64,000 bases of DNA from Chryseobacterium sp. Bi04 (lineage in GTDB: Bacteria; Bacteroidota; Bacteroidia; Flavobacteriales; Weeksellaceae), in assembly GCF_918698085.1 (NCBI RefSeq), contig NZ_CAKKLP010000009.1:62001-126000 (forward strand). Reading direction: 5' to 3'. The position numbers and the translations under genes were made by a program. Below the pieces are notes generated by a model, which searched no databases, was not told the origin of the DNA, and was given only the letters and a program-made list of their open reading frames with translations. Of the stretch, positions 9,255-19,948 are shown piece by piece. Within the stretch, counting starts at the first letter, position 1, and each line of letters begins with the position of its first letter.

Positions 9255-9349
9255 AAGCCCCCTTTAGAACTACATTTGAATTTTCATTTTTGCTAACTAA
9301 CCTTTTCAATATTTCAACATCAAAAAATGATATAAAGGGGGCTTTTTAA
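9255..9349 (+). terminator. Long-loop terminator after ccoP
   Basis: AAGCCCCCTTTA (9255-9266) is complementary to TAAAGGGGGCTT (9333-9344), followed by TTT. The 66-nt loop is unusually long for a terminator. The rest of the 273-bp interval up to tamB holds no gene. Confidence 0.55.
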
Positions 9350-9491
9350 AGAATAAAATCCACACCTTGGCTCGTCTTGCTCAACTATTCACTTGACAAC
9401 TACAGACTAAAAATTCCATAATAAGACAGCCAAGGCAGGATTTTTGCATTTGCAAGGGTACCACAGCAAAGTGAAAATAATTTAGTATTAT

Positions 9492-9499
9492 TATCTTTG
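9492..9499 (+). promoter_or_regulatory. Candidate -7 box for tamB
   Basis: TATCTTTG matches TAnnTTTG, but it overlaps the first possible TTG start codon of tamB (9497). GTG at 9471-9473 is a weak -33 partner with an 18-base spacer. If this is the real promoter, translation must begin downstream, at the TTG at 9518. Confidence 0.45.
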
Positions 9500-12400
9500 T
9501 CAGAAACCACATCGCATTTGAAACTAAAAATCAACATTACAAAACTCTTAAGGCGTATTGCAATAACCTTTATTTCGATATTGGTTCTCCTTACCCTGTT
9601 GATCCTAAGCTTAAGGCTTCCAGCCGTTCAGAACTTTATTAAAGACAAACTTATCGTCTATCTTGAGAAAAAAATCAAGACCCAGGTAAGCCTTGAAAAA
9701 GTTTATATCGGATTTCCAAACAGTCTTGTTATTGAAAATCTTTATCTCAAAGGACAGGATGTGGATACTCTTTTGTCTGTAAAAAAGCTGGATGTAGGCT
9801 TACATATGCTAAAGCTCATCAATTCTACCGCAGATATTACCTCTGTAGATATGCAGGGAGCCCGTGCTCATGTTGTAAGAAAACCCGACGGTAAATTTAA
9901 TTTTGATTACATTATTGATGCTTTTGCTACCAGTGATAAAGAAGAAAGCCCTTCCAAACCTTTCATTATTTCTCTTGATAAAATTAATTTAAAAGACGTA
10001 GGAGTCACTTTTAACGACCAGCAGTCGAGAAATGATATTAGCCTTTATTTTACATCTTTCGATACCAGGGTTAAAAAGTTTGATCTTACTAAAAATACCT
10101 ATGCTGTTAATGATATTAACCTTGATGGATTAAAATTAAAACTAAAGCAGGGCCTAGTAGAAGAGGTTTCCAAAAAAGTTGAGAAAAAAGTAGATTCACT
10201 CAATGAAAAAAAGCCTATGAATATTGGGCTAAGAGGAATTAAGCTCACCAATTTCGACATTGACTACGGAGACGAAAATACTAAGACTTTCGCTAAAGTT
10301 CTGTTTAAAGAGCTCAGTACGAAAGTCAACAAAATTGATCTTGAGAATAATAACTACAGCGTTGCCAATGTATTTTTATCCGGAGCAGATATTAATGCTA
10401 ACCTTTATCTTCCGGCTCAGAATACCAATCCAAAAAATAAAAAAGAAGCTGAAGTTTCCAAGGCATCAGATCAGGATAAAGCCATGAAACTGCTGTTAGG
10501 AAAACTTGTTCTTAATGATGTAAAAGCTACCTACAACAATACAGCAATTGCTCCTACCAAACAGGGAATGGATTTCAATCATCTGAACTTTTCAAAAATG
10601 AATATGGAGGTGAGAAGCTTCAAAATGGAGAATAATACGTTTGCCGGAACAGTAAATTCTGCAGAAGTTCAGGAAGCCAGAGGTTTGAATATTCAGAAAT
10701 TCAATACAGATTTCGTGTATGGGGAAAAAGAGGCTTATCTTAAGAGTCTTTACCTTCAAACTCCCAAAACCCTTTTGCGGGATGAGGTGATCCTAAATTA
10801 TAATTCTATTGACCAGCTCACTTCAAATCTGGGTGCTGTTAAAGTTTCAGCTACTATTAAAGATTCAAAAATCGGGTTTTCTGATATTTTGAATCTTGTT
10901 CCCACTTTAAAAAATACTGTTCCATTCAACAAATATCCGAATGCTGTTTTAAATCTGAATGCCAATGTAAAAGGAAGTGTCAATGATCTTTTAATCCAGG
11001 ATCTTAAAGTATCAGGATTGGATCAGTTGAGAGTAGTGGCTTCAGGAAAGATCAAAAATGCAATGAATCCCGATCAGTTATATTATGATGTAAGAATCGG
11101 AGAATTTTCTTCCAGTGCCAAAACAATCTTCAATCTTGTCCCTAAAAATACAATTCCTTCCAATATTTCCCTTCCTTCTCATTTCAGCATTAAAGGAAAC
11201 GCAAAAGGCACTACAAAAGTAGTCAGCACAGATCTCAATCTTTATTCTACGCTTGGAAATGCAGCAATCATTGCAAATGTTGATATACGCAGAAAAAATC
11301 ATGAATTGTATGATATAAAAGCCAATCTTCAGGGAGTACAGGTGGGAAAAATCATTCAGAATAAAGATATCGGTCCTGTCACAGCCCAGATTGCAGCAAA
11401 AGGAGAAAGCTTTGATTTTAAAAATGCCAATGCAGACTTAAAAGGGCGCGTAGCTTCGGCGGTCTATAAAGGTTACCGATACCAGCATATGAATCTGACT
11501 GGAAAAATTAACAAAGGGGTTTATCATATTATTTTAGATTCCAAAGATCCGAATGCCAGTTTACAACTGACCGCGTCTGGTGTTTATAATGAAAAAAATC
11601 CTACGGTAAAAGTAAATGGAGAGATCATCAAACTGGATGTTAACAAGCTTGGCTTTTACGATAAACAGATGATTATTGCCGGAAAAATTGATGGAGACTT
11701 TAGCAGTTTAGATCCTAATAACCTAAATGGCTATTTAAACCTTAAAGATTTTGCTTTTTCCGATACCAAAGAAGTTTATCCTGTGCAGGAAGTCAATTTA
11801 AAAGCATCTTCTACCAACGATTCAACACAGATTATATTCAATTCTCAAATTGCAGATGTTGAGCTAAAAGGAAAATACAAGCTCACTCAGATCTTCGGAG
11901 CTTTAACGCAGACCATCAATCAGTATTACCAGTTTCAGAAGCCGGATAAAACACAGAAAATTGATCCGGGGCAGCATTTTAACTTTCTGGCAAAGATTAA
12001 AAATGATGACCTTATCAGAAAATTTGTTCCTGACCTGAAGAGTTTTGAAACCATTAATCTGACAGGAAATTATGATGCAGATTCCCAGAAGATTGAGATT
12101 GACGGGCAAATTCCCCAGTTGCTATATGGTGAAAATTCCATTGAAAATGCAGCACTGAAAGTCACGAATGAAAATCAGGCGTTACAGTATAACCTTAATG
12201 TAGCCGCTCTGAAAAGTTCCAGCTTAACTTTAAAGAAAATCAATATTGGTGGAGATGTAGCCGATAATACGATTAATTACAATGTTACTACTAAAGATGA
12301 TAAAGATGCCACTCAGTTCCTCATTGCAGGAAATGCAAAATCACTGAATGACATTACAGAAATATCATTGAATCCCAATGGGCTAAAACTCAACTATGCA

Positions 12401-14548
12401 GATTGGAATGTTGCCGAAAACAATAAAATTCAGATCAGTAATAAAGGGATTTTAGCAGACAACTTCATCCTGTCTAATGGAGGAAGTGAAATCTCTCTTC
12501 AGTCGGAGAATGACAGCCCAAACAGTCCTTTGAATATTTCGTTGAAAGATTTTAAAATTGAAACCATTACAGAACTTATTAAAAAAGATACGGTTCTGGC
12601 AAAAGGTACCATTAATGGTACGGCTCAGCTGAGGGATGTGATGAAAAAGATGACCTTCACTTCGGATTTAAATATTTCAAATCTGATTGTATATGGAAGT
12701 CCTGTCGGAAATCTTGCTGTAAAGGTGAATAATTCTTCACCGAATCTTTTAAATGCTGATATCGTTCTTTCCGGAAATAATAATGATGTGAAAATTCTTG
12801 GAGATTATAATACTTCTTCAAGCACCTTTGATCTGAATATGGCTATCAATCAGCTTCAGATGAAAAGTATCCAGGGCTTTTCCATGAATGCAATTACCAA
12901 TACGGAGGGGTATCTCTCGGGGAATTTAAAAATCACAGGCAGTTCGGAAAAACCCAATATCTTAGGAAAAGTAAAATTCAATGATGCCGGTCTTGAAATT
13001 GCAAAAACAGGAAGTGATTTCAGAAAGCTCAATGATGAGATAGACTTTACCAGCCGTGGTATTGAATTTAGTAAATTTAAGATCAACGATAAAGACGGAA
13101 ACGCTCTTGTTGTAGATGGGCAAGTACTTACTCAGACTTATAGGGATTTCGCCTTTAATCTTAATGTAAATGCTAAAGATTTTAAAGTGGTGAACTCTGA
13201 GAAATCAAATGATGCCATGATGTATGGTGTTCTTGCTATTGATGCCGGACTTCGTATCCGTGGAAATCTTGATTTGCCAAAGGTAGACGGAAGACTAAAC
13301 GTGGCAGACAATACTGATTTCACTTTTGTACTTCCTCAGTCTTCCCCATCCCTGCAGGAAAGAGACGGCATTGTAGAGTTTATTGATCAGGATCAGGTGG
13401 TCCTCAATAAAACGATAAAAGCAGACTCTCTTAATGCACAAAGCCGTATCAAAGGAATGGATGTAAGTGTTAATATTGAGGTAAGCAAAGAAGCAAAAAT
13501 TTCACTTGTCATAGACAAGGCCAACGGGGATTTTGTACAGCTTCAGGGAGAGGCCGAACTTACCGGAGGAATAGATCCGTCGGGGAAAACTACACTTGTA
13601 GGGGTATATGAAGTAGAAAAAGGAAGCTATGACCTTTCTGTGAGCTTCCTGAAACGTAAGTTTGATATTCAGAAAGGAAGCACCATTACCTGGACCGGAG
13701 AACCTACGACAGCCATCATGGATATTACCGCAGTTTATAAGACTGAAGCCGCTCCTATTGACCTTGTAGAACAGCAGATAGGTACTGACGGAGGAGCATC
13801 CTTTATGAATCAGTTTAAGCAGAGGATACCATTCAATGCCTTACTGAAAATGAAAGGAGAGCTCCTGAAGCCACAGCTTAGCTTTGATGTTACCACAGAA
13901 GAAAAAAATAATGCTGTAGCAACTAATGTAAAAGATATTGTTGATCAGAAACTGGCCCAGCTCAGAACCCAGGAATCTGAATTGAATAAGCAGGTATTTG
14001 CTTTACTTCTCCTGAACCGTTTTATTGGAGAAAATCCTTTTGAAAGCGGTGCCGGAATGTCTGCAGAAACCATGGCAAGACAGAGTGTGAGTAAAATTCT
14101 CTCCCAGCAGCTGAATAATCTTGCTGCCGGGCTGATAAAAGGGGTTGATCTCAATTTCGGGCTTGATTCCTCAGATGATTATTCAACAGGACAGAAAAAT
14201 ACCCGAACAGACCTTAATGTAGATATCAGCAAAAAACTGTTGAATGACAGACTGAAAGTAACGGTAGGAAGTAATTTCGGACTGGAGGGTGATGCCCGTC
14301 AAAATGAAAACATGACGAATATTGCCGGCAATGTCTCTGTGGACTACAGCCTGTCTAAAGACGGCAGATACATGCTGCGCGCTTACCGTAAAGATGAATA
14401 TCAGGTGGCTCTTCAGGGGCAGATCATAGAAACCGGAGTAGGATTTATCATTACATTGGATTATGACAAATTCCGGGAAATATTTCAAAAGTCAAAGGAG
14501 AAGAAACCTAAAAAGAATCAAAATAACCAAGTGGTAGAATTTAAATAA
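9497..14548 (+). CDS. tamB: TamB-like translocation and assembly module protein
   Basis: About 1,680 residues. A single N-terminal membrane anchor (around residues 20-45, LVLLTLLILSLRL) is followed by a very long periplasmic beta-rich region of repeated AsmA/DUF490-like strands. The C-terminal TamB domain includes GGIDPSGKTTLVGVYEVEKG and the FALLLLNRFIGENPF segment. TamB proteins bridge the inner and outer membranes and act in outer-membrane assembly and phospholipid transport. The next gene, one base overlapping, encodes the outer-membrane partner TamL, as in other Bacteroidota. The start is unclear: no ATG lies near the N-terminus, only TTG at 9497 and 9518. Confidence 0.9.
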   Translation: MSETTSHLKLKINITKLLRRIAITFISILVLLTLLILSLRLPAVQNFIKDKLIVYLEKKIKTQVSLEKVYIGFPNSLVIENLYLKGQDVDTLLSVKKLDVGLHMLKLINSTADITSVDMQGARAHVVRKPDGKFNFDYIIDAFATSDKEESPSKPFIISLDKINLKDVGVTFNDQQSRNDISLYFTSFDTRVKKFDLTKNTYAVNDINLDGLKLKLKQGLVEEVSKKVEKKVDSLNEKKPMNIGLRGIKLTNFDIDYGDENTKTFAKVLFKELSTKVNKIDLENNNYSVANVFLSGADINANLYLPAQNTNPKNKKEAEVSKASDQDKAMKLLLGKLVLNDVKATYNNTAIAPTKQGMDFNHLNFSKMNMEVRSFKMENNTFAGTVNSAEVQEARGLNIQKFNTDFVYGEKEAYLKSLYLQTPKTLLRDEVILNYNSIDQLTSNLGAVKVSATIKDSKIGFSDILNLVPTLKNTVPFNKYPNAVLNLNANVKGSVNDLLIQDLKVSGLDQLRVVASGKIKNAMNPDQLYYDVRIGEFSSSAKTIFNLVPKNTIPSNISLPSHFSIKGNAKGTTKVVSTDLNLYSTLGNAAIIANVDIRRKNHELYDIKANLQGVQVGKIIQNKDIGPVTAQIAAKGESFDFKNANADLKGRVASAVYKGYRYQHMNLTGKINKGVYHIILDSKDPNASLQLTASGVYNEKNPTVKVNGEIIKLDVNKLGFYDKQMIIAGKIDGDFSSLDPNNLNGYLNLKDFAFSDTKEVYPVQEVNLKASSTNDSTQIIFNSQIADVELKGKYKLTQIFGALTQTINQYYQFQKPDKTQKIDPGQHFNFLAKIKNDDLIRKFVPDLKSFETINLTGNYDADSQKIEIDGQIPQLLYGENSIENAALKVTNENQALQYNLNVAALKSSSLTLKKINIGGDVADNTINYNVTTKDDKDATQFLIAGNAKSLNDITEISLNPNGLKLNYADWNVAENNKIQISNKGILADNFILSNGGSEISLQSENDSPNSPLNISLKDFKIETITELIKKDTVLAKGTINGTAQLRDVMKKMTFTSDLNISNLIVYGSPVGNLAVKVNNSSPNLLNADIVLSGNNNDVKILGDYNTSSSTFDLNMAINQLQMKSIQGFSMNAITNTEGYLSGNLKITGSSEKPNILGKVKFNDAGLEIAKTGSDFRKLNDEIDFTSRGIEFSKFKINDKDGNALVVDGQVLTQTYRDFAFNLNVNAKDFKVVNSEKSNDAMMYGVLAIDAGLRIRGNLDLPKVDGRLNVADNTDFTFVLPQSSPSLQERDGIVEFIDQDQVVLNKTIKADSLNAQSRIKGMDVSVNIEVSKEAKISLVIDKANGDFVQLQGEAELTGGIDPSGKTTLVGVYEVEKGSYDLSVSFLKRKFDIQKGSTITWTGEPTTAIMDITAVYKTEAAPIDLVEQQIGTDGGASFMNQFKQRIPFNALLKMKGELLKPQLSFDVTTEEKNNAVATNVKDIVDQKLAQLRTQESELNKQVFALLLLNRFIGENPFESGAGMSAETMARQSVSKILSQQLNNLAAGLIKGVDLNFGLDSSDDYSTGQKNTRTDLNVDISKKLLNDRLKVTVGSNFGLEGDARQNENMTNIAGNVSVDYSLSKDGRYMLRAYRKDEYQVALQGQIIETGVGFIITLDYDKFREIFQKSKEKKPKKNQNNQVVEFK

Positions 14549-16875
14549 TGAGTAATAAGTTCCATACATATTGTAAATATCTGTTTGTTTCCGGGATTTC
14601 ATCGGTAGCGATTTCCTGTAGCAATACCAAATATTTAAGAGAGGGTCAGATGCTCTATACCGGTGCAGAGGTAAAAATCTTAAATGACACTATTTCGAAA
14701 AAAGAGAAAAAAGACCTCCAGTCAGCACTGGAAGCCAACCTTACTCCCAAACCGAATTCTACATTTCTGGGACTTCGTCCAAAGTTATATTTCTATAATA
14801 TAGCTAAGGAACCCAAAAAAGACAAAGGTTTTAATTACTGGCTTAAATATAAAGTAGGTGAAAAGCCTGTATTATTAGGTGATGTAGACCGTGAATTCAA
14901 TAAAGACATTATTGAAAACTATTCTGAAAATAAAGGATATTTCAATGCACGGGCAACTTATGATACGGTTTCAAAGAACAAAAAAGCTCAGGTTATTTAT
15001 ACGGTAAGACCTGGTGCCAGATATATGATTGAGGGCGTAAAATTCCAGAAAGATTCTACCCTCGTTAATCAGGAAATTCAAAGTTTAACCAATAAAACAC
15101 TTCTTAAAAACGGAAAACCCTTTGATCTGGATGTCATCAAGACTGAAAGGGAAAGAATTGATAATGGCTTAAAAGAAAGAGGATTTTATTACTTCCACCC
15201 CGATAATATTATTGTACAGGCAGACAGTACTGTGAATAAAAATCATAAGGTTGAGCTCAACGTAAAGCTTAAAGATAATACTCCGGATCTGGCCACTCAA
15301 CAGTTCAGTATTGATAAGGTGATTGTGTTTCCCAATTATAATATCCAGGATGTAAAAGATGGGAAATACAGTATCCCAATGGATAAAGACTCCCTTTCTA
15401 AGTATGCTTTCGGTGATATGTATGTTATTGATCCGCAACATAAATTCAAACCAAAAATTTTCGACAGAGCTTTATATTTTAAAAAAGGAGATCTTTATAA
15501 CCGTTCCAACCATAACCTTACGCTAAACCGGTTAATAAGTCTGGGAGTTTTCAAGTTTGTAAAGAATGAATTTGTTGTCGCTGACTCGTTATCTCATAAA
15601 TTTGATGCTTATTATTTACTGACTCCAAGGCAAATCCAGTCACTTCGCCTGGAAGCACTGGGCAGAACAAACTCCGCAAACTATGCCGGTAGTGAGCTGA
15701 ATCTGAACTGGACACACCGGAATTTCTTCCGTGGGGCTGAGCAATTTAAAGCTGCTATTTATGGAGCTTTTGATTTCCAGATGGGTGGTCCTAAAGATGC
15801 CAACAATATTTTCCGTGGAGGAACAAATGTGCAGCTTTCCATCCCAAGAATTGTAGCACCTTTCCGTTTCCATTCTTCCAGCGAGTTTGTACCAAGAACC
15901 AATATCACATTGGGATACGAATTTCAGAACAGAACAAAATATTATACGCTGAATAACTTTACGGGATCATTTGGGTATATCTGGAAAGAAAATGCCAGAA
16001 AAGAGCATGAACTGAAGGTAATTGACATTACCCTGGTTTCTCCGGCTAAAGTTACAGAGGAATACATAATGAAATCCGAAGGTAAACCTGCCATGCAGCG
16101 AATTATAGAGAGACAGCTTATTTTTGGACCTACCTATTCTTTTACCTATACTAATACAATGCTTCCCAGAACAAATACGTTCTACTATAAAGGAACGCTT
16201 GACCTGGCAGGAAATATTACAGGACTGGTTACTGGAGCCAATGTAAAGAAAGATAAACAAAAAGAAATTTTTGGAATTCCTTTCAGTCAATATGTTAAGA
16301 TTGAAAATGATTTGAGGTTCTATCATAAGTTTACAGAGAAATCCTCATTGGCAACAAGAGTAATTGCCGGAATAGCTTATCCATATGGAAATTCAGAATT
16401 TATTCCTTTTTCCAAGCAGTTTTTCTCAGGAGGGAGTAACAGTATAAGAGCTTTCCGTGCAAGAACATTAGGACCCGGAAGTTTTGATCCCAGAACCTTA
16501 AAGGAAGGGACCTATTTTGATCAGTCCGGAGATATAAAGCTGGAATTCAATGCCGAATACCGTGCTAATCTATATAAATTTCTGAATGCTGCAGTTTTTG
16601 TGGATGCCGGAAACATATGGCTGATCAATAGTGATAAAGATAGACCCGGCGCCAAATTCTCAAAAGATTTTTTAAATGAAATTGCTGTGGGAGCAGGAGT
16701 TGGTCTGAGACTTGATTTTTCTATTCTGATCTTACGATTAGATTTAGCTATGCCATTGCGGGTACCTTATTATGAAAAAGGAGACAGATGGGCTTTCGAT
16801 AAAATTAATTTCGGAGATTCCAGCTGGAGAAAAGATAATCTTATTTTAAATATTGCCATCGGATATCCATTTTAA
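14548..16875 (+). CDS. tamL: TamL-like BamA/TamA family outer membrane lipoprotein
   Basis: A 775-residue protein with a lipoprotein signal: the lipobox SVAISC ends at Cys24. POTRA-like regions span residues ~30-350 (for example YMIEGVKFQKDSTLVNQEI) and a 16-strand Omp85 barrel spans ~370-775, including the conserved FFSGGSNSIRAFRARTLGPG motif. In Bacteroidota the lipidated TamA homologue TamL pairs with TamB. Start and stop overlap in TAATG with tamB, indicating translational coupling. It is followed one base later by the YihY gene, so the three form an operon. Confidence 0.92.
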   Translation: MSNKFHTYCKYLFVSGISSVAISCSNTKYLREGQMLYTGAEVKILNDTISKKEKKDLQSALEANLTPKPNSTFLGLRPKLYFYNIAKEPKKDKGFNYWLKYKVGEKPVLLGDVDREFNKDIIENYSENKGYFNARATYDTVSKNKKAQVIYTVRPGARYMIEGVKFQKDSTLVNQEIQSLTNKTLLKNGKPFDLDVIKTERERIDNGLKERGFYYFHPDNIIVQADSTVNKNHKVELNVKLKDNTPDLATQQFSIDKVIVFPNYNIQDVKDGKYSIPMDKDSLSKYAFGDMYVIDPQHKFKPKIFDRALYFKKGDLYNRSNHNLTLNRLISLGVFKFVKNEFVVADSLSHKFDAYYLLTPRQIQSLRLEALGRTNSANYAGSELNLNWTHRNFFRGAEQFKAAIYGAFDFQMGGPKDANNIFRGGTNVQLSIPRIVAPFRFHSSSEFVPRTNITLGYEFQNRTKYYTLNNFTGSFGYIWKENARKEHELKVIDITLVSPAKVTEEYIMKSEGKPAMQRIIERQLIFGPTYSFTYTNTMLPRTNTFYYKGTLDLAGNITGLVTGANVKKDKQKEIFGIPFSQYVKIENDLRFYHKFTEKSSLATRVIAGIAYPYGNSEFIPFSKQFFSGGSNSIRAFRARTLGPGSFDPRTLKEGTYFDQSGDIKLEFNAEYRANLYKFLNAAVFVDAGNIWLINSDKDRPGAKFSKDFLNEIAVGAGVGLRLDFSILILRLDLAMPLRVPYYEKGDRWAFDKINFGDSSWRKDNLILNIAIGYPF

Positions 16876-16876
16876 T

Positions 16877-17824
16877 ATGATCAATAATATAAAATTTTTC
16901 TGGGAGGTTCTAAAAGAAACATTTACAGAATGGAACAGCTCTTCCGCGTCAAAAGACTCGGCAAGTCTGGCCTATTATGCCATTTTTTCTATTCCGGGAT
17001 TATTAATCATTATTATCTGGGTATTGGGGAACTTTTTTGGCGAAGAAGCTATACGTGGACAGATCAGCACTCAGATCAGCGGCATTATGGGACCTGACGT
17101 AGCAAAAAGTATTGAAGGGATGCTGGCTGGAGCACTGATTGACAAAAAAAACATTTTTATGAAAGCTGTAGGAGTAGGATCTTTAGTTTTTGGTTCTACA
17201 ACTCTTTTCTTTCAACTTCAACATTCACTCAATGCACTTTGGGATGTAGAAGCGGCTCCTAAAAAAGCGCTGCTCAAATTTTTACTGGACCGGGCCAATT
17301 CCTTGGGAATGATTCTTATCCTGGGCTTTTTATTGATGATCACGATGATCTTATCTTCCCTTATCAGTCTTTTTAATACAATCATTACCCAATATTTCGG
17401 TTTTGAAACTTATATGCTTGTAGAATTAGTGAACTTTGCCATAGGTTTTGGGCTCGTCATGCTTTTGTTTGCTTTAATGTTTAAGGTTCTTCCGGATGTA
17501 CTGATCTCCTGGAAATCGGTGTGGAGAGGTGCTTTTTTAACAACCGCTCTATTTACATTAGGAAAGTTTCTATTAAGTCTTTATTTCAGCCAGGTAAAGC
17601 CCACTTCCACTTTTGGAGCTGCCGGAACTGTGATTCTGATTATGATGTGGATCAATTATTCCTGTATGCTGATATTTTTCGGTGCCAAATTCACCAAAGT
17701 CTACACGTACAAAAAAGGATACAAAGTGGTTCTTTCCAAACATGCAAGATGGAGTCCTGCGAAACTATATGCAGATAGCCTTAAGCAGATGCATGGTAAG
17801 GATGATAAACTGCAGGATACATGA
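16877..17824 (+). CDS. YihY/BrkB family membrane protein
   Basis: A 315-residue protein with six predicted transmembrane helices and the YihY signature around SASLAYYAIFSIPGLLIII, plus FGAAGTVILIMMWINY near the C-terminus. The family was once misnamed as RNase BN; its true function is unclear, with proposed roles in envelope lipid transport. I use the ATG at 16877, immediately after the tamL stop, rather than a TTG at 16853 inside tamL. Its position after tamB-tamL supports a role in envelope homeostasis, which is inference. Confidence 0.88.
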   Translation: MINNIKFFWEVLKETFTEWNSSSASKDSASLAYYAIFSIPGLLIIIIWVLGNFFGEEAIRGQISTQISGIMGPDVAKSIEGMLAGALIDKKNIFMKAVGVGSLVFGSTTLFFQLQHSLNALWDVEAAPKKALLKFLLDRANSLGMILILGFLLMITMILSSLISLFNTIITQYFGFETYMLVELVNFAIGFGLVMLLFALMFKVLPDVLISWKSVWRGAFLTTALFTLGKFLLSLYFSQVKPTSTFGAAGTVILIMMWINYSCMLIFFGAKFTKVYTYKKGYKVVLSKHARWSPAKLYADSLKQMHGKDDKLQDT

Positions 17825-17931
17825 TGCAAGAAGAAGGGTGTGAAACGTAGTTTTTGGGTTTTAATCTAATGTAAAGAATTTTTATCTAGCTTCTACTCTC
17901 CGGCTTTTCACTGCTATTATATAATATATTT

Positions 17932-17963
17932 TACAAAAAAAATGCCTCCTGAATTCAGGAGGC
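17932..17963 (-). terminator. Terminator after argS
   Basis: GCCTCCTGAATTCAGGAGGC at 17944-17963 is a perfect 20-base palindrome. On the minus strand it is followed by a run of eight T after one A, just past the argS stop. It may also slow plus-strand transcription from yihY. Confidence 0.85.
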
Positions 17964-17973
17964 GTATTATTTT

Positions 17974-19734
17974 CTACATTCTGTTTACGGTTCCGATTCC
18001 CAGAAGCTCTAAAGATTTTTTAATCGTCTTGGCTGTAAGGTCTGAAACATTCAGACGGAATTGTTTTACATTTTCATCATCCTGAATCAGGATTGGGTTA
18101 TTCTGATAGAAAGAGTTATATGCTTTCACAAGATCATATACATAATTAGCCACTAAAGCCGGGCTTAATGTTTCTGCTGATTTGGCTACTACAGTCTTAA
18201 AGTTGGTCAACTGCATAATCAGTTCTTTCTCAGATTGATTGAAAACTACATCAGCTGTCTCTTTCTGGGTATAACCTGCTTTAGATAATAATGACTGAAT
18301 ACGTGCATAAGTATACTGGATGAATGGTCCCGTATTCCCGTTGAAATCGATACTTTCGGCAGGATTGAAAAGCATTTTTTTCTTAGGGTCTACTTTTAGC
18401 ATAAAATATTTTAATGCTCCAAGTCCTACTGTCTCATAAGAAGCTTCTTTATCTTCTTCTGAAAGGGTCTCCAGTTTCCCAAGCTCCTGAGCCTTAGATT
18501 TCGCTGTTTCATACATTTCCTGCATCAGGTCATCAGCATCTACTACCGTTCCTTCACGGGATTTCATTTTACCTTCAGGAAGCTCTACCATTCCGTAAGA
18601 AAGGTGATAAAGCTGGTCTGCCCATTCATAGCCCAGCTTCTTTAAAATCTTAAATAAGACCTGGAAGTGGTAATCCTGCTCATTTCCTACGGTATAAATC
18701 AGCTTCTTGATATCGTTTTGTTTAAAACGCCCAACAGCAGTTCCTAAATCCTGTGTCATGTAAACGGATGTACCCTCAGAACGTAATAACAACTTCTGAT
18801 CAAGTCCTTCATCCGTAAGATCACACCAAACAGAGCCATCTTCTTTTTGATATAAAACTCCGTCATCCAACCCTTGCTGAATAAGATCCTTTCCTAAGAG
18901 ATAAGTATTACTTTCGTATTGAACCTGGTCAAAATCAACACCTAATCTTTTATAGGTTTCATTGAATCCTTTATATACCCAAGAATTCATTTCTGCCCAA
19001 AGGTTTCTTACCATTTCATCTCCATTTTCCCAATCTAAAAGCATTTTTTGCGCTTCTTTTATCATCGGAGCATCTTTCTTAGCCTGCTCTTCTCCTACTC
19101 CCTGTCCTACAAGATCTGCAATTTCTTTTTTGTATTTTTTATCAAATTCTACATAGTAGTTTCCTACAAATTTATCTCCTTTGGTATTGGTTGTTTCGGG
19201 GGTTTCTCCATTTCCGAATTTCACCCAAGCCAACATCGACTTACAGATATGGATTCCTCTATCATTGATAATTTGCGTTTTGATCACATTATAGCCAGCC
19301 TCTTTTAAGATCTGTGCTACAGAAAATCCCAATAAGTTATTTCTGATATGCCCCAAGTGTAAAGGCTTATTGGTATTCGGTGAAGAATACTCTACCATTA
19401 CTGTAGCATTTTTCTTTTCTATTGTTGAAAAACCATTGCTTACGGATCTGAAGTTATCCACAAACAACTGGTTTTTAACTTTAACATTCAAAAAACCTTT
19501 TACCACATTAAAGCTTTCAAATAAATCTGATTGTTCCGTTAAAGCTTCCCCTAATTCAACTCCAATGCTTTCCGGATTTTTCTTTAATTGTTTTACCAAC
19601 GGAAAAGTAACAATGGTAAAGTCACCCTCAAATTCCGTTTTATTTTCCTGAACCTCCAGCTTAATGTCTTTTAATTGATATACATTTAAAATAACCTCTG
19701 AAAGTTTCCCTTCTATAATATCTTTAATATTCAT
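17974..19734 (-). CDS. argS: Arginyl-tRNA synthetase
   Basis: A 586-residue class I synthetase. It has an N-terminal Arg-tRNA synthetase additional domain (residues ~1-95), the HIGH-type motif HLGHIRNN preceded by SSPNTNKPL, the KMSKS-equivalent KMKSREG, and an all-helical DALR anticodon-binding domain at the C-terminus ending SLELLGIGTVNRM. It charges tRNA-Arg in the cytoplasm. Length is typical of flavobacterial ArgS. Monocistronic, with a palindromic terminator. The promoter is probably TAAATTTG on the minus strand near 19807-19800. Confidence 0.97.
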   Translation of the reverse strand: MNIKDIIEGKLSEVILNVYQLKDIKLEVQENKTEFEGDFTIVTFPLVKQLKKNPESIGVELGEALTEQSDLFESFNVVKGFLNVKVKNQLFVDNFRSVSNGFSTIEKKNATVMVEYSSPNTNKPLHLGHIRNNLLGFSVAQILKEAGYNVIKTQIINDRGIHICKSMLAWVKFGNGETPETTNTKGDKFVGNYYVEFDKKYKKEIADLVGQGVGEEQAKKDAPMIKEAQKMLLDWENGDEMVRNLWAEMNSWVYKGFNETYKRLGVDFDQVQYESNTYLLGKDLIQQGLDDGVLYQKEDGSVWCDLTDEGLDQKLLLRSEGTSVYMTQDLGTAVGRFKQNDIKKLIYTVGNEQDYHFQVLFKILKKLGYEWADQLYHLSYGMVELPEGKMKSREGTVVDADDLMQEMYETAKSKAQELGKLETLSEEDKEASYETVGLGALKYFMLKVDPKKKMLFNPAESIDFNGNTGPFIQYTYARIQSLLSKAGYTQKETADVVFNQSEKELIMQLTNFKTVVAKSAETLSPALVANYVYDLVKAYNSFYQNNPILIQDDENVKQFRLNVSDLTAKTIKKSLELLGIGTVNRM

Positions 19735-19948
19735 GTGTATATATTACTTTTTTAAAAGCTATATGGAATAGCCTTACTTCATCTCAAAAATTTGAAGTAC
19801 AAATTTAGTGAAATAAAAAAGACAACCCTATACATCAAGATCACAGAGTTTCAATTATTTAATTTATTTTTCACATTATTACACTGAAAAGCAATAAATT
19901 ACCAATAATTTTCCTATATTTATTTTACTAATTAAAACAAAATATATC

